Shown: piece after piece, positions 54,715 through 64,000 of the stretch
Numbering within the stretch: position 1 is the first letter of the stretch
How the letters are laid out: every line of letters starts with the position of its first letter
DNA from: Tenacibaculum adriaticum
GTDB lineage: Bacteria > Bacteroidota > Bacteroidia > Flavobacteriales > Flavobacteriaceae
Assembly: GCF_008124875.1 (NCBI RefSeq)
Contig: NZ_VNIA01000007.1
Location: 16,320 to 80,319, forward strand
Length of the DNA stretch: 64,000 nt
Direction: 5' to 3'
Notes under the pieces: generated by a model
What the model saw: the letters and a program-made list of their open reading frames with translations, nothing else
What the model was told of the DNA's origin: nothing
Databases searched by the model: none
Translations under genes and position numbers: made by a program

Positions 54715-54770
54715 TTCTATTAAACGAATTTTTAAAATTAATTTATCAACACTTTTTTAGTGAGTGTTGA

Positions 54771-55721
54771 TTAGTTGAACAGGTAGTTTATTTGAATGCT
54801 CCCATAGAAATTCCCTTTAGGAACTCGTACACTTTTTAATTTTTTAGAATGATATGTTGCAGAGTATCCAAAATTAAATCGATTAGCAGTAAAACGGATT
54901 CCGAATTCTGTAGTTAACAAAAAAGGTTCAATACCGTAAGTTACTTCGCTGCTATTATTAAAAAAACTCCCTTCAATAGTAGCATCGTATACTACATAAT
55001 TAACTAAAGGTTTTATAAAGAAGAATGCTTCGGGTGTGTTGTTGAAATTTGATTTTTTACTATTTAAATTTCCGTTATAAGCTATCGAGTTTATAAGGTT
55101 TTCTAAAGGTAAAAAACCAATTCGAGAGTAGAATCCTGTAGAAAAATTTGTATAAACTGTTCCTATTTTTAATTGATTATGCCAGTTTACATCAATAATT
55201 GAAGAAGAAAGTGTACGTAGGTTTTTTACGTATGTTCCGTTAAAATTCATGGCAAAAGCATCACTGATTTGATATTTCCAGCCATCAGCTTCTCTAAAAT
55301 CATAAATATCATGAATTACTTCCATTAACTCTTCACTATATGCTGAAGGACCTATTATTCCGATTTGAGTACTAAGTTTTAAAACAGAATTGTTGTTGTA
55401 AAAATTAGAAACAGTAAAGCCTCCATAAAGATAACCTGCAAAAGGGCGATCATGTTCCAAAATAGTAGCTACAATAGCCTTGTAAGGAGTGTACATTTCA
55501 TGACCGACTTGTAATTTGTACGTCTTTTTTATAATTTTTTTTGAAGATTTTTCGCTCAAATATCTGTAAGAAAAAAACATCCCGTTGGTGTAATATCGAT
55601 CTTGTTTAGTAGAGATATAAAGATCATTGTCGTTAACAAAACTAAATTCTTTAGCGTATTGTTTTTGAGCAGAAATAGTTACTGAAACAAAAAAAAATAA
55701 GTAGGTAATTGTCTTTCTCAT
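54771..55721 (-). CDS. LpxR-like lipid A deacylase (DUF2219)
   Basis: A 316-residue outer-membrane beta-barrel with a signal peptide ending SVTISAQ. The diagnostic N-terminal block is FVNDNDLYI followed by QDRYYTNGMFFSY, and HDRPFAGYLYGG, matching lipid A 3'-O-deacylase LpxR. Such enzymes remove acyl chains from lipid A at the outer leaflet. The strand-rich remainder ends in a terminal aromatic residue (INYLFN). A -7 box lies 8 bp before the start. Confidence 0.82.
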   Translation of the reverse strand: MRKTITYLFFFVSVTISAQKQYAKEFSFVNDNDLYISTKQDRYYTNGMFFSYRYLSEKSSKKIIKKTYKLQVGHEMYTPYKAIVATILEHDRPFAGYLYGGFTVSNFYNNNSVLKLSTQIGIIGPSAYSEELMEVIHDIYDFREADGWKYQISDAFAMNFNGTYVKNLRTLSSSIIDVNWHNQLKIGTVYTNFSTGFYSRIGFLPLENLINSIAYNGNLNSKKSNFNNTPEAFFFIKPLVNYVVYDATIEGSFFNNSSEVTYGIEPFLLTTEFGIRFTANRFNFGYSATYHSKKLKSVRVPKGNFYGSIQINYLFN

Positions 55722-55729
55722 AAAAAAAA

Positions 55730-55737
55730 CAAATATA
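55730..55737 (-). promoter_or_regulatory. -7 promoter box for the LpxR-like gene
   Basis: The minus strand reads TATATTTG, 8 bp before the start codon, so the transcript would have a leader of only a few nucleotides. Confidence 0.55.
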
Positions 55738-55811
55738 GACTTTTAAAAAAATAAATAGAATTCTTGTGTAGAATTATTACTTTTAGTCTCTCATATTTTA
55801 TGTGAATTATT

Positions 55812-56669
55812 ATGAAGAACACGCCTAAACTTACGGCAGAGGATTTTAATAGAGTTAAATCGAATAGGGAATTATTAGATGTTATTAGTGAAAAAAAAAT
55901 TCCTTTTTCAAAAGTAAAAAAGGAATTAGTTTATGAAGAAGAGTTACGAAATCTTCAAATAGAATTGGTAAAACTTCAGCATTGGGTTGCAAAACACAAA
56001 AAAAGAGTAGCTGTAATTTTTGAAGGTCGAGATGCTGCTGGTAAAGGGGGGAATATCCGCCGTTTTATGGAGCATTTAAATCCTCGTTCTTCACGTTTGG
56101 TAGCTTTAAATAAACCTACCGAAGTGGAAAGAGGACAATGGTATTTTCAACGCTATATTAAAGAATTACCCGATTTAGGAGAAATTGTTTTTTTTGATAG
56201 AAGTTGGTATAATAGGGCTGTTGTAGAGCCTGTTATGGGGTTTTGTTCGGACACTCAATATGAAAAATTTTTATTGCAAGTACCTGAGTTTGAGCATATG
56301 TTGTATGAAGATGGGATTGTTATTATTAAATTTTGGTTGTCAATTACGAAGGAAGAACAATTAAAACGTTTCGAAGCACGAAAAGACAATCCTTTAAAAC
56401 GATGGAAATTTAGTCCAGTAGATAAAAAAGGGCAAGAATTGTGGGAGAAATATTCGTATTATAAAAGAGAAATGTTTACTAATACCCATACAAGTTATTG
56501 TCCTTGGACAATCATAAAAACGAATAGTAAAAAAACAGCACGTTTAGAAGCGATGCGTCATGTGCTTTCTAAGTTTGATTATGATGATAAAGAGCAAGCA
56601 CTAACCAATTTAAACCCAGATCCTAATATTGTAATGCGTTATTACCGTTCTGTAATACAAAATGATTAA
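55812..56669 (+). CDS. ppk2: PPK2 polyphosphate kinase, class I-like
   Basis: A 285-residue polyphosphate-dependent nucleoside-diphosphate kinase. Walker A is EGRDAAGKGGNIRRF (about 71-85), the lid has FFDRSWYNRAVVEPVMGFC, and GGxQ-type base contacts lie after. The FDRSWYNRAVVEP string distinguishes class I from the gene at 20652. It is followed by a second, closely similar copy. Phosphate-storage or nucleotide-pool function is inferred. Confidence 0.9.
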   Translation: MKNTPKLTAEDFNRVKSNRELLDVISEKKIPFSKVKKELVYEEELRNLQIELVKLQHWVAKHKKRVAVIFEGRDAAGKGGNIRRFMEHLNPRSSRLVALNKPTEVERGQWYFQRYIKELPDLGEIVFFDRSWYNRAVVEPVMGFCSDTQYEKFLLQVPEFEHMLYEDGIVIIKFWLSITKEEQLKRFEARKDNPLKRWKFSPVDKKGQELWEKYSYYKREMFTNTHTSYCPWTIIKTNSKKTARLEAMRHVLSKFDYDDKEQALTNLNPDPNIVMRYYRSVIQND

Positions 56670-56670
56670 T

Positions 56671-57459
56671 ATGGAAGAGCATAAATTCACTGAAGTTGAA
56701 ATTGAAAAATTAAATTCTAAAAAAGGATTGATGGCTGTTTTGTCTCGCGATCCTTTAAATTTAGAAAGAGCATTACGTTATGTAGATTATCAAGAAAAAC
56801 TTGAAACATTACAAGTAGAATTGATACGAATGCAAAAATGGGCAATAAGAAATAATGAACGTATTGTAGTATTGTTTGAAGGACGTGATGCTGCAGGAAA
56901 AGGAGGTGCAATTCGTAGAATTACCGAACGTATTAATCCTCGTCATATGCGTATTGTAGCATTACCAAAACCGAATGAAGAACAAAAAACACAATGGTAT
57001 TTTCAACGTTATGTAGAACAATTTCCAAAAGCAGGAGAAATAGTATTATTTGATAGGAGTTGGTATAATCGAGCAGTGGTAGAGCCTGTAAACGGATTTT
57101 GTACGGAAGAAGAGTATAAGATATTTATGAAGCAAGTAAACGGGTTTGAGAAAATGATCATGCAATCTGGAATTCGTTTGGTTAAAATTTATATGTCTAT
57201 TTCAAAAAAAGAACAAGCAAAACGATTTGAAGATATTAAAACAGATCCGTTAAAGCAATGGAAAATGAGTCGTGTAGATGAGAGTGCGCAAGAATTGTGG
57301 GACGATTATACAGTTTATAAAAGAAAGATGTTTAAAAAAACAAATACGGTATTAGCGCCTTGGAAAATTATAAGAGCAAATCGTAAAACAGAAGCAAGAA
57401 CTGCATGCATCGAGCATATTTTAGAAAGTATTCCGTATGATAAAAATATAGAAGTATAA
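56671..57459 (+). CDS. ppk2: PPK2 polyphosphate kinase, class I-like, tandem copy
   Basis: A 262-residue protein closely related to its upstream neighbour: EGRDAAGKGGAIRRI and FDRSWYNRAVVEPVNGFC are shared. The ATG at 56671 follows the upstream stop by 1 bp; an ATG at 56662 would overlap it by 8 bp and is possible. A strong hairpin terminator follows. Two adjacent class I copies suggest a duplication that has since diverged. Confidence 0.88.
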   Translation: MEEHKFTEVEIEKLNSKKGLMAVLSRDPLNLERALRYVDYQEKLETLQVELIRMQKWAIRNNERIVVLFEGRDAAGKGGAIRRITERINPRHMRIVALPKPNEEQKTQWYFQRYVEQFPKAGEIVLFDRSWYNRAVVEPVNGFCTEEEYKIFMKQVNGFEKMIMQSGIRLVKIYMSISKKEQAKRFEDIKTDPLKQWKMSRVDESAQELWDDYTVYKRKMFKKTNTVLAPWKIIRANRKTEARTACIEHILESIPYDKNIEV

Positions 57460-57460
57460 A

Positions 57461-57488
57461 AAAGGTTCGCATTTGCGAACCTTTTTTT
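57461..57488. terminator. Terminator between convergent genes
   Basis: Stem AAAGGTTCGCA / TGCGAACCTTT with a 2-nt loop and flanking A and T runs. It overlaps the end of the leftward phosphatase gene. Confidence 0.9.
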
Positions 57489-58125
57489 AGTCGTTTAATT
57501 GTTTGCTGACCTCATTAAAAAGAATAAAAATTTCACCAGCAATCTGTTGGTTAGTTTCCAAGTATTTTTCTTGTTGGAATTCTGTGTTATCGGCGATTTT
57601 TGGATCTATATAAGGTAAATGAAAACGATGAATAGCATCGGGTATGAAAGGACAGTTTTCATCAGCATTATCACAAGTGGTAATAGCAATGTACGGAAAT
57701 TCGTTTGCTTCGTTATCAAAAGTTTTAGAGAATCCTAAAATAGATTTTCTAGTATCTTTAAATGTGATTAAATATCGTGGGTTTTGATGAGAAAAATCTA
57801 CAACACTAAATTCAAAGCCAACTTTTTGTAAGCTTTTAACAGTATTTCTATGAAATGCAGTTACTTCTGTTCCTCCAGAAAAAGGATGAATACTTGTCAA
57901 TTTGAAATATTCAATTGCGTAGAATGACCAAACTTGCGCTATTTGACTTCTTCGAGAATTGTGTGTGCAAATAAAATTTAAGTTTAATTTATTACGATCT
58001 GCAAGTTCATTAACAATTTTAGTAGCAATACTCTTTAGTAAAGTTAATCTTTCCTCGGTAAGCGTAATGTTTTTTTTAGCGTTTTCAAAAAAGGTTTTAG
58101 TGTTAATGTTGTGGGTATTAATCAT
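57487..58125 (-). CDS. LMW-phosphatase / arsenate-reductase-like protein, paralogue
   Basis: A 212-residue paralogue of the arsR-linked protein. The P-loop CTHNSRRSQIAQVW, the SGGTEVTAFH segment and the TTCDNADENCPFIPDA cysteine region are shared. Here there is no arsR or DUF6428 neighbour, and the upstream region lacks the ATTRYATATTACGAT-type operator. So the two copies are likely under different control. A -7 box lies about 60 bp upstream. Confidence 0.83.
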   Translation of the reverse strand: MINTHNINTKTFFENAKKNITLTEERLTLLKSIATKIVNELADRNKLNLNFICTHNSRRSQIAQVWSFYAIEYFKLTSIHPFSGGTEVTAFHRNTVKSLQKVGFEFSVVDFSHQNPRYLITFKDTRKSILGFSKTFDNEANEFPYIAITTCDNADENCPFIPDAIHRFHLPYIDPKIADNTEFQQEKYLETNQQIAGEIFILFNEVSKQLND

Positions 58126-58184
58126 TTTTTCTTTTTACAATTAAAGCAAGTTTTATATATTTTTACACGTTTCTTTATTAAATG

Positions 58185-58192
58185 CAAAAGTA
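58185..58192 (-). promoter_or_regulatory. -7 promoter box for the LMW-phosphatase paralogue
   Basis: The minus strand reads TACTTTTG, an exact TAnnTTTG match, about 60 bp before the start codon. Confidence 0.45.
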
Positions 58193-58232
58193 TAAAGAAC
58201 CTGTAGTTAGTATAATTAAGTAAAAGTTAAGG

Positions 58233-58775
58233 ATGTGTTTAGAAATCGGTAATAAGGTAGCAGTTTTAGATGATGTTATTAATGGATACGTTGTAGGTAT
58301 TCAAAATGATATTGTTTTAATTAAGGCAGATGATGGCATGCAATACTCATATTTGAGTTCAGAATTGGTAAAAATAGAAGTTGAGCAAAATGAGCTAGCT
58401 AAATATTCTGATATCAATAATCAATTTTTAAAAGATAAAATTCACGCTCCTAAAAAATCAAAATCATCTTTCAAAAAAATAAAAAAAGAAGTAGTAATGG
58501 AGGTAGATTTACATGCTGAAAAGTTAGTGAAATCTACTCGAGGAATGGATAATTTCGATATCTTAAACTTGCAGTTAGATACGGCTCGTCATAAACTGGA
58601 ATATTGTATTAAAAAAAAAATATCAAAAATTGTTTTTATTCATGGGGTGGGGGAAGGTGTTTTAAAAACAGAGCTCCATTATTTATTTAATAAATATCCT
58701 GTTAAGTATTCAGACGCATCTTATCAACAATATGGATTAGGAGCAACAGAAGTATATATTTTTCAAAACACATAA
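58233..58775 (+). CDS. Smr-domain protein
   Basis: A 180-residue protein. The N-terminal region is an SH3-like segment (IGNKVAVLDDVINGYVVGIQ). A Lys-rich linker follows, then the C-terminal Smr domain with MEVDLHAEKLV and IVFIHGVGEGVLKTELH. Smr domains are nicking or RNA-cleaving endonuclease modules. There is no MutS core. It diverges from the phosphatase and precedes the cysteine desulfurase gene. Confidence 0.88.
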   Translation: MCLEIGNKVAVLDDVINGYVVGIQNDIVLIKADDGMQYSYLSSELVKIEVEQNELAKYSDINNQFLKDKIHAPKKSKSSFKKIKKEVVMEVDLHAEKLVKSTRGMDNFDILNLQLDTARHKLEYCIKKKISKIVFIHGVGEGVLKTELHYLFNKYPVKYSDASYQQYGLGATEVYIFQNT

Positions 58776-58793
58776 CAAGTTTTATAATAGTTG

Positions 58794-58801
58794 TATTTTT
58801 G
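58794..58801 (+). promoter_or_regulatory. -7 promoter box for the cysteine desulfurase gene
   Basis: TATTTTTG is an exact TAnnTTTG match, 29 bp before the ATG at 58831. No clear -33 TTG. Confidence 0.5.
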
Positions 58802-58830
58802 TAGGCTATAATATGTTAAATTAAAACAGA

Positions 58831-59967
58831 ATGAAGCCCATCTATTTAGATAATGCTGCAACGACACCTATGCATCCAGAAGTTGTAAAAGTAATGCAAC
58901 AATCTATGATAGATAATTTTGGAAACCCTTCTTCTACACACCAATTTGGTCGTAAAGCAAAATCAGCGATAGAAACAGCGCGTAAAAGCATTGCAAAACA
59001 TTTTAATGTGTCGGCAAGTGAAATCATTTTTACGTCTAGCGGAACAGAAGCAGATAATTTAATTTTATTTAACGCGGTTACAAATTTAAAGGTAGAAAGA
59101 ATTGTTACTTCCTGCATAGAGCATCATGCGGTTTTACACACTGTAGAACATCTTCAAAAAGAGTATAATATTGAAGTTGTTTATGTAAATATAAATGAAT
59201 TTGGTTCTGTAGATTTACATCATTTAGAGCAGGTTTTATCAGGTTCAGACCAAAAAACATTGGTTAGTTTGATGATGATAAATAATGAAATAGGAAATAT
59301 TTTACCTGTGGATGAGGTTTGTGATATTTGTGATAAGTACAATGTGCTTTTTCATTCAGATACTGTACAAGCTATTGGTCATTATCAAATTGATTTACAA
59401 AAAACTCCAATAGATTTTATTGCAGCTAGCGCACACAAATTCCACGGACCAAAAGGGATAGGTTTTGCTTATTTTAAAAAAGGCTTTGGAGTGAAACCAA
59501 TGTTATATGGCGGTGAGCAAGAAAAAGGAGCGCGGTCTAGTACTGAAAATGTACATGCTATTTTGGGTATGCAAAAAGCCTTAGAAATTATTTACAATAC
59601 TTTAAAAGATGACCAAGTTTATATAGCGTCTTTAAAAAGGTATTTCGTTGATGAATTAACAAATAAAACGAAAGGGATTCAATTCAATGGTTTATCTTCT
59701 AATTTAGAAAAAAGTACTTATACAATTGTAAATGCACGATTACCAATTATTAATAATATGGTCTTATTTAATTTGGATTTGGCAGGAATTGCCGTTTCGG
59801 GAGGAAGCGCATGTCAAAGTGGAAGTAATAAAGGTTCACATGTATTAACTGCTTTTTTAAATGAAGAAGAAGCTAAAAAAGCATCTGTTCGTTTTTCATT
59901 TAGCAAATTCACAAATAAGGCTGAAATAGATACAGCTGTCCAAAAGTTAAAAACACTAATACCATAA
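58831..59967 (+). CDS. Cysteine desulfurase (IscS/NifS-like)
   Basis: A 378-residue PLP enzyme that moves sulfur from cysteine to an active-site persulfide for Fe-S clusters and thiolation. IYLDNAATTPMHPEV opens the protein, the PLP lysine is Lys203 in SAHKFHGPKG, and the catalytic Cys328 is in GGSACQSGS. All family features are present. No iscU or sufU is adjacent, so the sulfur acceptor cannot be assigned. Confidence 0.94.
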   Translation: MKPIYLDNAATTPMHPEVVKVMQQSMIDNFGNPSSTHQFGRKAKSAIETARKSIAKHFNVSASEIIFTSSGTEADNLILFNAVTNLKVERIVTSCIEHHAVLHTVEHLQKEYNIEVVYVNINEFGSVDLHHLEQVLSGSDQKTLVSLMMINNEIGNILPVDEVCDICDKYNVLFHSDTVQAIGHYQIDLQKTPIDFIAASAHKFHGPKGIGFAYFKKGFGVKPMLYGGEQEKGARSSTENVHAILGMQKALEIIYNTLKDDQVYIASLKRYFVDELTNKTKGIQFNGLSSNLEKSTYTIVNARLPIINNMVLFNLDLAGIAVSGGSACQSGSNKGSHVLTAFLNEEEAKKASVRFSFSKFTNKAEIDTAVQKLKTLIP

Positions 59968-60186
59968 TTTCACCTATTTTTTTGTTTTTTACACTAAAAA
60001 TCAATTTACAGTCATTTTAAGAGCGTTTATTTTAAATAAGCTATTCATCCTTTTGCTTAAAAAATAAATCCCTTTAAAGCTTTTTTTTATCGCGTTTTCA
60101 AATAATAAAAAATTATTATTAATTTTTTTTAAATAGATATAAAGTATACAATAAATGTAGTATATTATACTAGGTTAATTTTTTTG

Positions 60187-60215
60187 TTGTTAATTTTAGG
60201 TATACGTTAAATTTG
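60187..60215 (+). promoter_or_regulatory. Promoter P1 upstream of the adhesin
   Basis: A -33 TTG (60187-60189), an 18-bp spacer, and the exact -7 box TAAATTTG (60208-60215): the best-formed promoter of the window. The start is expected near 60222. Confidence 0.6.
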
Positions 60216-60267
60216 TGACTTAGCTAAAAAAAATGTGTCAAAATATCGTAATTAAGTAAGGTATTTG

Positions 60268-60275
60268 TACATTTG
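60268..60275 (+). promoter_or_regulatory. Promoter P2 -7 box for the structured leader RNA
   Basis: TACATTTG is an exact TAnnTTTG match. Transcription would begin near 60281, exactly at the foot of the hairpin listed next. No clear -33. Confidence 0.5.
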
Positions 60276-60280
60276 CAGAG

Positions 60281-60373
60281 TAAACCCCCCTTACTCAATC
60301 TACTTTTAAGCTTCAGTGATGAAGTTTGATTAAGGATTAATGTTCTGTTTTTAAGGGGTTTGTTTTTTTTTTT
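60281..60373 (+). ncRNA. Candidate structured leader RNA or sRNA
   Basis: The 5' strand AAACCCC (60282-60288) pairs with GGGGTTT (60355-60361), closing about 80 nt that contain a smaller hairpin CTTCA-GTGA-TGAAG. An 11-T tract follows at 60363-60373, as in an intrinsic terminator. Placed 150 bp before the adhesin start, it could be an attenuator or a free-standing sRNA. I cannot match it to a known RNA family. Confidence 0.45.
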
Positions 60374-60524
60374 CTTCCCAAAAAGAATTTAAATTTCATA
60401 TTTAAAACTTACGTTTTTTCTACATCTAAAAGTCGATTGATTGCGTTATTCGCGTGTTTTTAATTTAAAAAATATAGTAATTTTTAAATAATTACTAAAA
60501 TTAGTTGAAATTAAAGTAATCAAT

Positions 60525-63500
60525 ATGATGAACTTTTACCCTTTAAAATCCCCAATAAAAGTATTGGTAGTTTTTGCCATGCTTTTTTTATCTTCACTAA
60601 TGCAGGTTAATGCTCAAATTTATGAGATTGATGCGTTTAATGGACAAACAATAAGTACTTGTTCAGGTAGTTTTAGAGACTCTAATAGAAGAAATGGAGG
60701 TACACGATATAATGATAATGAGTTTTATTCTGTAACTTTTACATCAAACAATGGAAATGCTTTATCTTTTAACTTTACTTCTTTCGATGTTGAGGGAAAC
60801 GGAGCAAGTGCCTGCTATGATGAATTGAGAGTTTATGATGGGGCTAATGCTTCAGCTAGTCTTATAGGTGTTTATTGTAATAGTAATATACCATCTACAA
60901 TAACTTCAACGGGTACTTCATTGCATTTTGTTTTTGAATCTGATGGTTCTGTTCGCGGAACGGGTTGGGTAGCTGCAATTTCTTGTATTTCTGTAGTGGA
61001 TCCATGTAATCCGGTAGCTTCTGGCAATCTTGATTCTGATGGAGATGGAGTGTCGGATGTTTGTGATTTAGACGATGATAATGATGGTATTTTAGATACT
61101 CAAGAATGTGTTAATTTTTTAGAAGGAGGAGGATTCAATATTTATGATGATGGTAGTTTTATTTATGGAAATAATTTTGTAGATACTATTTCTCCTTGGC
61201 AACTTGGAGGAGGTCAACGGGCAAATATAGTTAAGGTTGATGGTATACTTGATGCTGGACCTAATCCTTATATAGGAGGTCCTTATGAAGATGCGAATCC
61301 AGATACTGGTGCAGGAGAAGATCAATATTATTTGGATATAGCTAGTGGATCAAATGACTTTTATCAGGCATTCACATTTACAGAAGAGACACAGGTTACT
61401 TATTCTGGTTATTTTTCAGCAAGAGATAATGGGTCTGGTACAGGAAGTATTTCTATACGTCAAGGTACTGGAATAGGAGGCACAATAGTAGATACTTCGG
61501 GCACGATTACAGTAAATTCTGGAGGGGATTCACAAAATGCAGGTTGGACGTATTTTGAGCGAACGATAGTGTTGCCTATAGGTACATACTCGTTTGTTAT
61601 TTCAATGAGTGATCCAATTAATTTTGATGAAGCTGCAATAACACGTTGTCCTGATTCAGATGGGGATGGGATATTTGATTATTTAGATTTAGATTCAGAT
61701 AATGATGGTTGTACAGATGAACAAGAATATGGATACGATCCAAAAACAGTTATAGATGACGGAACAAATGCTTGTATGCCAGTGGCGCAAGATGATGTTT
61801 TTACAGTTTGTCAAAAAACAGCGACAAAATTAGCTGTTTTCGATGATAATGGTAATGGTATAGATGATTTTAGAGTGAATGGACCTAGTGGATCAGGTGC
61901 ATATATAGCGATTACGTCACCACCAACAAATGGTACTGCAACAATAGTTTTAGGAGCTGCGGGTATAGCAGATGATGTTATTGAATATACTTCAAATCCA
62001 GGAACTACTACAGATAGTTTTCAATATACAATTACGGACGATACAGGAGATACAGATACAGCAACTGTAACAATAACAGTTAATCCTTCTCCTGATATAA
62101 GTACAACAGACACGCCAATGATTTGTGCCAGTGGAGGGAGTTTTGATTTATCTACTTTGGCAATATCAGATGCAAATAGTACGAGTGCAACATACACTTA
62201 CCATAGTGCTACCCCAGCTACTTCGGCTAATGAATTAGCTAGTACTATTGTAAGTCCAGTAAGTACTACAGATTATTATGTTTTGGCAACTACAGGATTA
62301 GGATGTCGAGATGAATTAGCAGTTACAGTTACGGTAGATGATGAAGCTCCAGTATTCACAACTGCAGCAGGAAGTTTAGATTTAACTTTTGAATGTGCAG
62401 ATGAGATACCATCTTCACTTCCTTCGTGTACAGATATAAATACTACCTATTTTAATGAAGCACAATATTCTTGGGGTATACAGATTCAAAATACAACAGG
62501 AACAGATATTGATAGTTGGAAGGTAATTATTGATGATGCTGATTACACATTAGATTATTCTCAACTATCCAATAATTCAGAATTCACATATTCAGAAATA
62601 GATAATGGAGATGGTACTTACGATCTTATAATTACAGGAACAGGAGCTATAGTAGCTTACGGTTCCACAGGGAATATAGAATGGACTGGTGTTAATTTTG
62701 GTTTTGATCCAACGTCGAAAGGTATTTTCTTTTTTTGTGGCACTCCAGAGCCTGTATTTACACCTCCCGTAGCTACAGATAATTGTAGCTCTCCTACAGT
62801 TTCGATAGTTAGTGATATTACAACAGCAGGAAGTTGTGGTAATTCATTTGTTAGGGTTATAACTTATCAAGCAACAGATGCATTAGGGAATACAAGTGCT
62901 GCTTATAAGACAACGATAACAGTTAGTGATACAGAAGCTCCAACCGCAAGTAATCTTCCTGCTGAAGATGTGTGCGCAGGATCTATACCACCGCCAGATA
63001 TTACTTTAGTAAATGATGAAGTAGATAATTGTACATCATCACCAACAGTAGCTCATGTAAATGATGTTACAACAGGTAATGTTGTTACTAGAACATATAG
63101 TGTAACAGATGAATGTGGTAATAGTACAAATATAACCCAGATATTTAATATTAATAACAATACTGTAGGAGCAGCATCGAGTACTCCAACATTATGTGTT
63201 AATTCGATATTGACGGATATTACTCATGTTACAACAGGAGCAACAGGAATCGGAGTAGTGTCAAACTTGCCAGCAGGTGTAACAGCATCATGGGCAGGAG
63301 ATGTAATCACGATTACAGGAACACCAACAGAAAGAGGAACCTTTAACTACGATATTCCATTAACAGGGGGATGTGGTGCGATAAGTGCAACAGGAACAAT
63401 TATAGTAAATGAGGTGCCAAGTATAAATACTACTGATACGCCAATAACATGTCCTAGTGGTGGTTTTGATTTGTCAACTCTAGCAATTACAGATGCGAAT

Positions 63501-64000
63501 AGTACAGGAGCAACATATACATATCACAGTACAACACCAGCAGATGGAGCGAATATATTAGCAAGTAGTACAGTAAGCCCAGCAACAACTACGACATATT
63601 ATGTTTTAGCAACTACAGCAAATGGTTGTACAGATGAATTAGCAGTTACAGTCACAGTAGTAGACAATATCAATCCAACGATCAGTGCTTGTCCATCGGC
63701 AGTCACGGTGAATGTAGATGCAGGCACGTGTACAGCAAGTGGGGTAAGTTTAGGAGCAGCCCCAACAGGCACAGACAACTGTGGCGTACCAACGATTACG
63801 AATGATGCGCCAGCAACCTTCCCAATCGGAGACACTACGGTGACTTGGACATCAACGGATGCCGCAGGAAACACCGCTACGTGTACACAAGTAGTTACAG
63901 TAGTCGACAATATCAATCCAACGATCAGTGCTTGTCCATCGGCAGTCACGGTGAATGTAGATGCAGGCACGTGTACCGCAAGTGGGGTAAGTTTAGGAGC
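60525..64000 (+). CDS. Secreted adhesin-like protein with CUB, TSP3 and HYR repeats (5' part)
   Basis: Open from ATG at 60525 (or 60528) to the end of the window, at least 1158 residues. Signal peptide about 1-26 (SSLMQVNAQ). A CUB-like domain lies near 46-155 ([14 protein letters not shown]). Calcium-binding type 3 repeats lie near 167-190 and 375-402 ([19 protein letters not shown]). A cadherin-like segment, two similar Ig-like blocks (about 523-605 and 964-1044), and HYR repeats from about 1044 follow ([20 protein letters not shown]). I expect a type IX C-terminal domain downstream, as in gliding-associated surface proteins. Confidence 0.88.
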   Translation, partial: MMNFYPLKSPIKVLVVFAMLFLSSLMQVNAQIYEIDAFNGQTISTCSGSFRDSNRRNGGTRYNDNEFYSVTFTSNNGNALSFNFTSFDVEGNGASACYDELRVYDGANASASLIGVYCNSNIPSTITSTGTSLHFVFESDGSVRGTGWVAAISCISVVDPCNPVASGNLDSDGDGVSDVCDLDDDNDGILDTQECVNFLEGGGFNIYDDGSFIYGNNFVDTISPWQLGGGQRANIVKVDGILDAGPNPYIGGPYEDANPDTGAGEDQYYLDIASGSNDFYQAFTFTEETQVTYSGYFSARDNGSGTGSISIRQGTGIGGTIVDTSGTITVNSGGDSQNAGWTYFERTIVLPIGTYSFVISMSDPINFDEAAITRCPDSDGDGIFDYLDLDSDNDGCTDEQEYGYDPKTVIDDGTNACMPVAQDDVFTVCQKTATKLAVFDDNGNGIDDFRVNGPSGSGAYIAITSPPTNGTATIVLGAAGIADDVIEYTSNPGTTTDSFQYTITDDTGDTDTATVTITVNPSPDISTTDTPMICASGGSFDLSTLAISDANSTSATYTYHSATPATSANELASTIVSPVSTTDYYVLATTGLGCRDELAVTVTVDDEAPVFTTAAGSLDLTFECADEIPSSLPSCTDINTTYFNEAQYSWGIQIQNTTGTDIDSWKVIIDDADYTLDYSQLSNNSEFTYSEIDNGDGTYDLIITGTGAIVAYGSTGNIEWTGVNFGFDPTSKGIFFFCGTPEPVFTPPVATDNCSSPTVSIVSDITTAGSCGNSFVRVITYQATDALGNTSAAYKTTITVSDTEAPTASNLPAEDVCAGSIPPPDITLVNDEVDNCTSSPTVAHVNDVTTGNVVTRTYSVTDECGNSTNITQIFNINNNTVGAASSTPTLCVNSILTDITHVTTGATGIGVVSNLPAGVTASWAGDVITITGTPTERGTFNYDIPLTGGCGAISATGTIIVNEVPSINTTDTPITCPSGGFDLSTLAITDANSTGATYTYHSTTPADGANILASSTVSPATTTTYYVLATTANGCTDELAVTVTVVDNINPTISACPSAVTVNVDAGTCTASGVSLGAAPTGTDNCGVPTITNDAPATFPIGDTTVTWTSTDAAGNTATCTQVVTVVDNINPTISACPSAVTVNVDAGTCTASGVSLG
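63654..64000 (+). repeat. Tandem 243-bp HYR repeat, one and a partial copy
   Basis: The unit 63654-63896 (81 codons) recurs from 63897 to the window end, with only two base differences seen in the first ~100 bp. Such near-identity points to recent duplication or gene conversion. The repeat is richer in G and C than the rest of the gene. Confidence 0.9.

Larger units (their letters stand above)
59968..60524. other. Long leader region upstream of the adhesin gene
   Basis: About 557 AT-rich bases between the desulfurase and the adhesin. The first 220 bp show nothing specific. The rest holds two promoter boxes, a candidate structured RNA with a terminator (60281-60373), and about 150 bp of leader before the adhesin start. 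Confidence 0.6.

Noticed and set aside
53411..54760. parA-parB and dnaN close together, suggesting the replication origin
   Set aside because: No dnaA gene, no cluster of DnaA boxes and no parS-like palindrome was recognised; flavobacterial dnaN is often away from the origin.
63599..63970. Long open frame on the minus strand inside the adhesin repeats
   Set aside because: It is the antisense shadow of the HYR repeats; its own sequence is just as repetitive and has no start context.
63654..64000. CRISPR-like array
   Set aside because: The repeat unit is 243 bp, in frame and coding; there are no short direct repeats with unique spacers anywhere in the window.

Overview
The window is chromosomal DNA from a marine-type Flavobacteriaceae (Bacteroidota); Tenacibaculum or Polaribacter relatives are plausible but the genus cannot be fixed from the sequence alone. 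Supporting signs are the AT-rich base composition, repeated TAnnTTTG promoter boxes (the Bacteroidota -7 element), near absence of Shine-Dalgarno sequences, family markers such as DUF4834, DUF5683, DUF6428, DUF4159 and YfhO, and a giant CUB/HYR-type surface protein. No tRNA, rRNA, insertion sequence, prophage or CRISPR array was found.

Layout. 1-2311: end of a kynurenine/3-hydroxyanthranilate catabolic operon (SDR, nbaC, hotdog thioesterase, ACMSD). 2366-8902: leftward housekeeping genes (YceI lipoprotein, acyl-CoA-binding protein, cdsA, LUD protein, ftsH, rsfS, SRPBCC, pyrE) with birA rightward. 8910-14647: Nudix hydrolase, dnaK with a sigma54-like promoter, ndh and small proteins. 14644-16115: an arsenic-type arsR/phosphatase/DUF6428 operon with two matching operators. 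16147-20506: a small basic protein, AraC regulator and NmrA-like reductase, cbpM/cbpA, a flavodoxin-like reductase. 20652-28855: PPK2 kinase, DnaQ-type exonuclease cluster, a secreted NagZ/beta-lactamase fusion, PlsC-like acyltransferase, BASS transporter, DUF4159. 28987-35557: a secreted lipase-like protein, then three tandem lipoprotein genes, two of them frameshifted (one at a long TA microsatellite), then a membrane-bound AraC regulator; a 33-nt palindrome occurs in two versions around this cluster. 35599-43352: rsmE, acetyltransferase, outer-membrane transporter with a Lys/Glu tail, DUF4834, YfhO and a TPR-AraC regulator. 43473-47487: a candidate small RNA and a surface-glycan cluster (two glycosyltransferases and a flippase), all three with TTG starts. 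47588-54682: Crp-like regulator, wbqC, lepB, dapB, DUF5683, parB, parA, dnaN. 54771-59967: LpxR-like lipid A deacylase, tandem PPK2 genes, a second LMW-phosphatase-like gene, Smr protein, cysteine desulfurase. 60187-64000: promoters, a candidate structured leader RNA, and a large secreted adhesin-like gene running off the window inside near-identical 243-bp HYR repeats.

The most unusual material is the tandem lipoprotein locus, whose TA-tract length decides whether copy 2 is in frame (possible slipped-strand phase variation), with a palindrome shared between its upstream region and the adjacent regulator. Other points are two orphan promoter-hairpin-terminator units (43473-43590 and 60268-60373), the sigma54-like dnaK promoter, the interlocked pyrE/Nudix divergent start, and repeated use of TTG starts abutting upstream stop codons.
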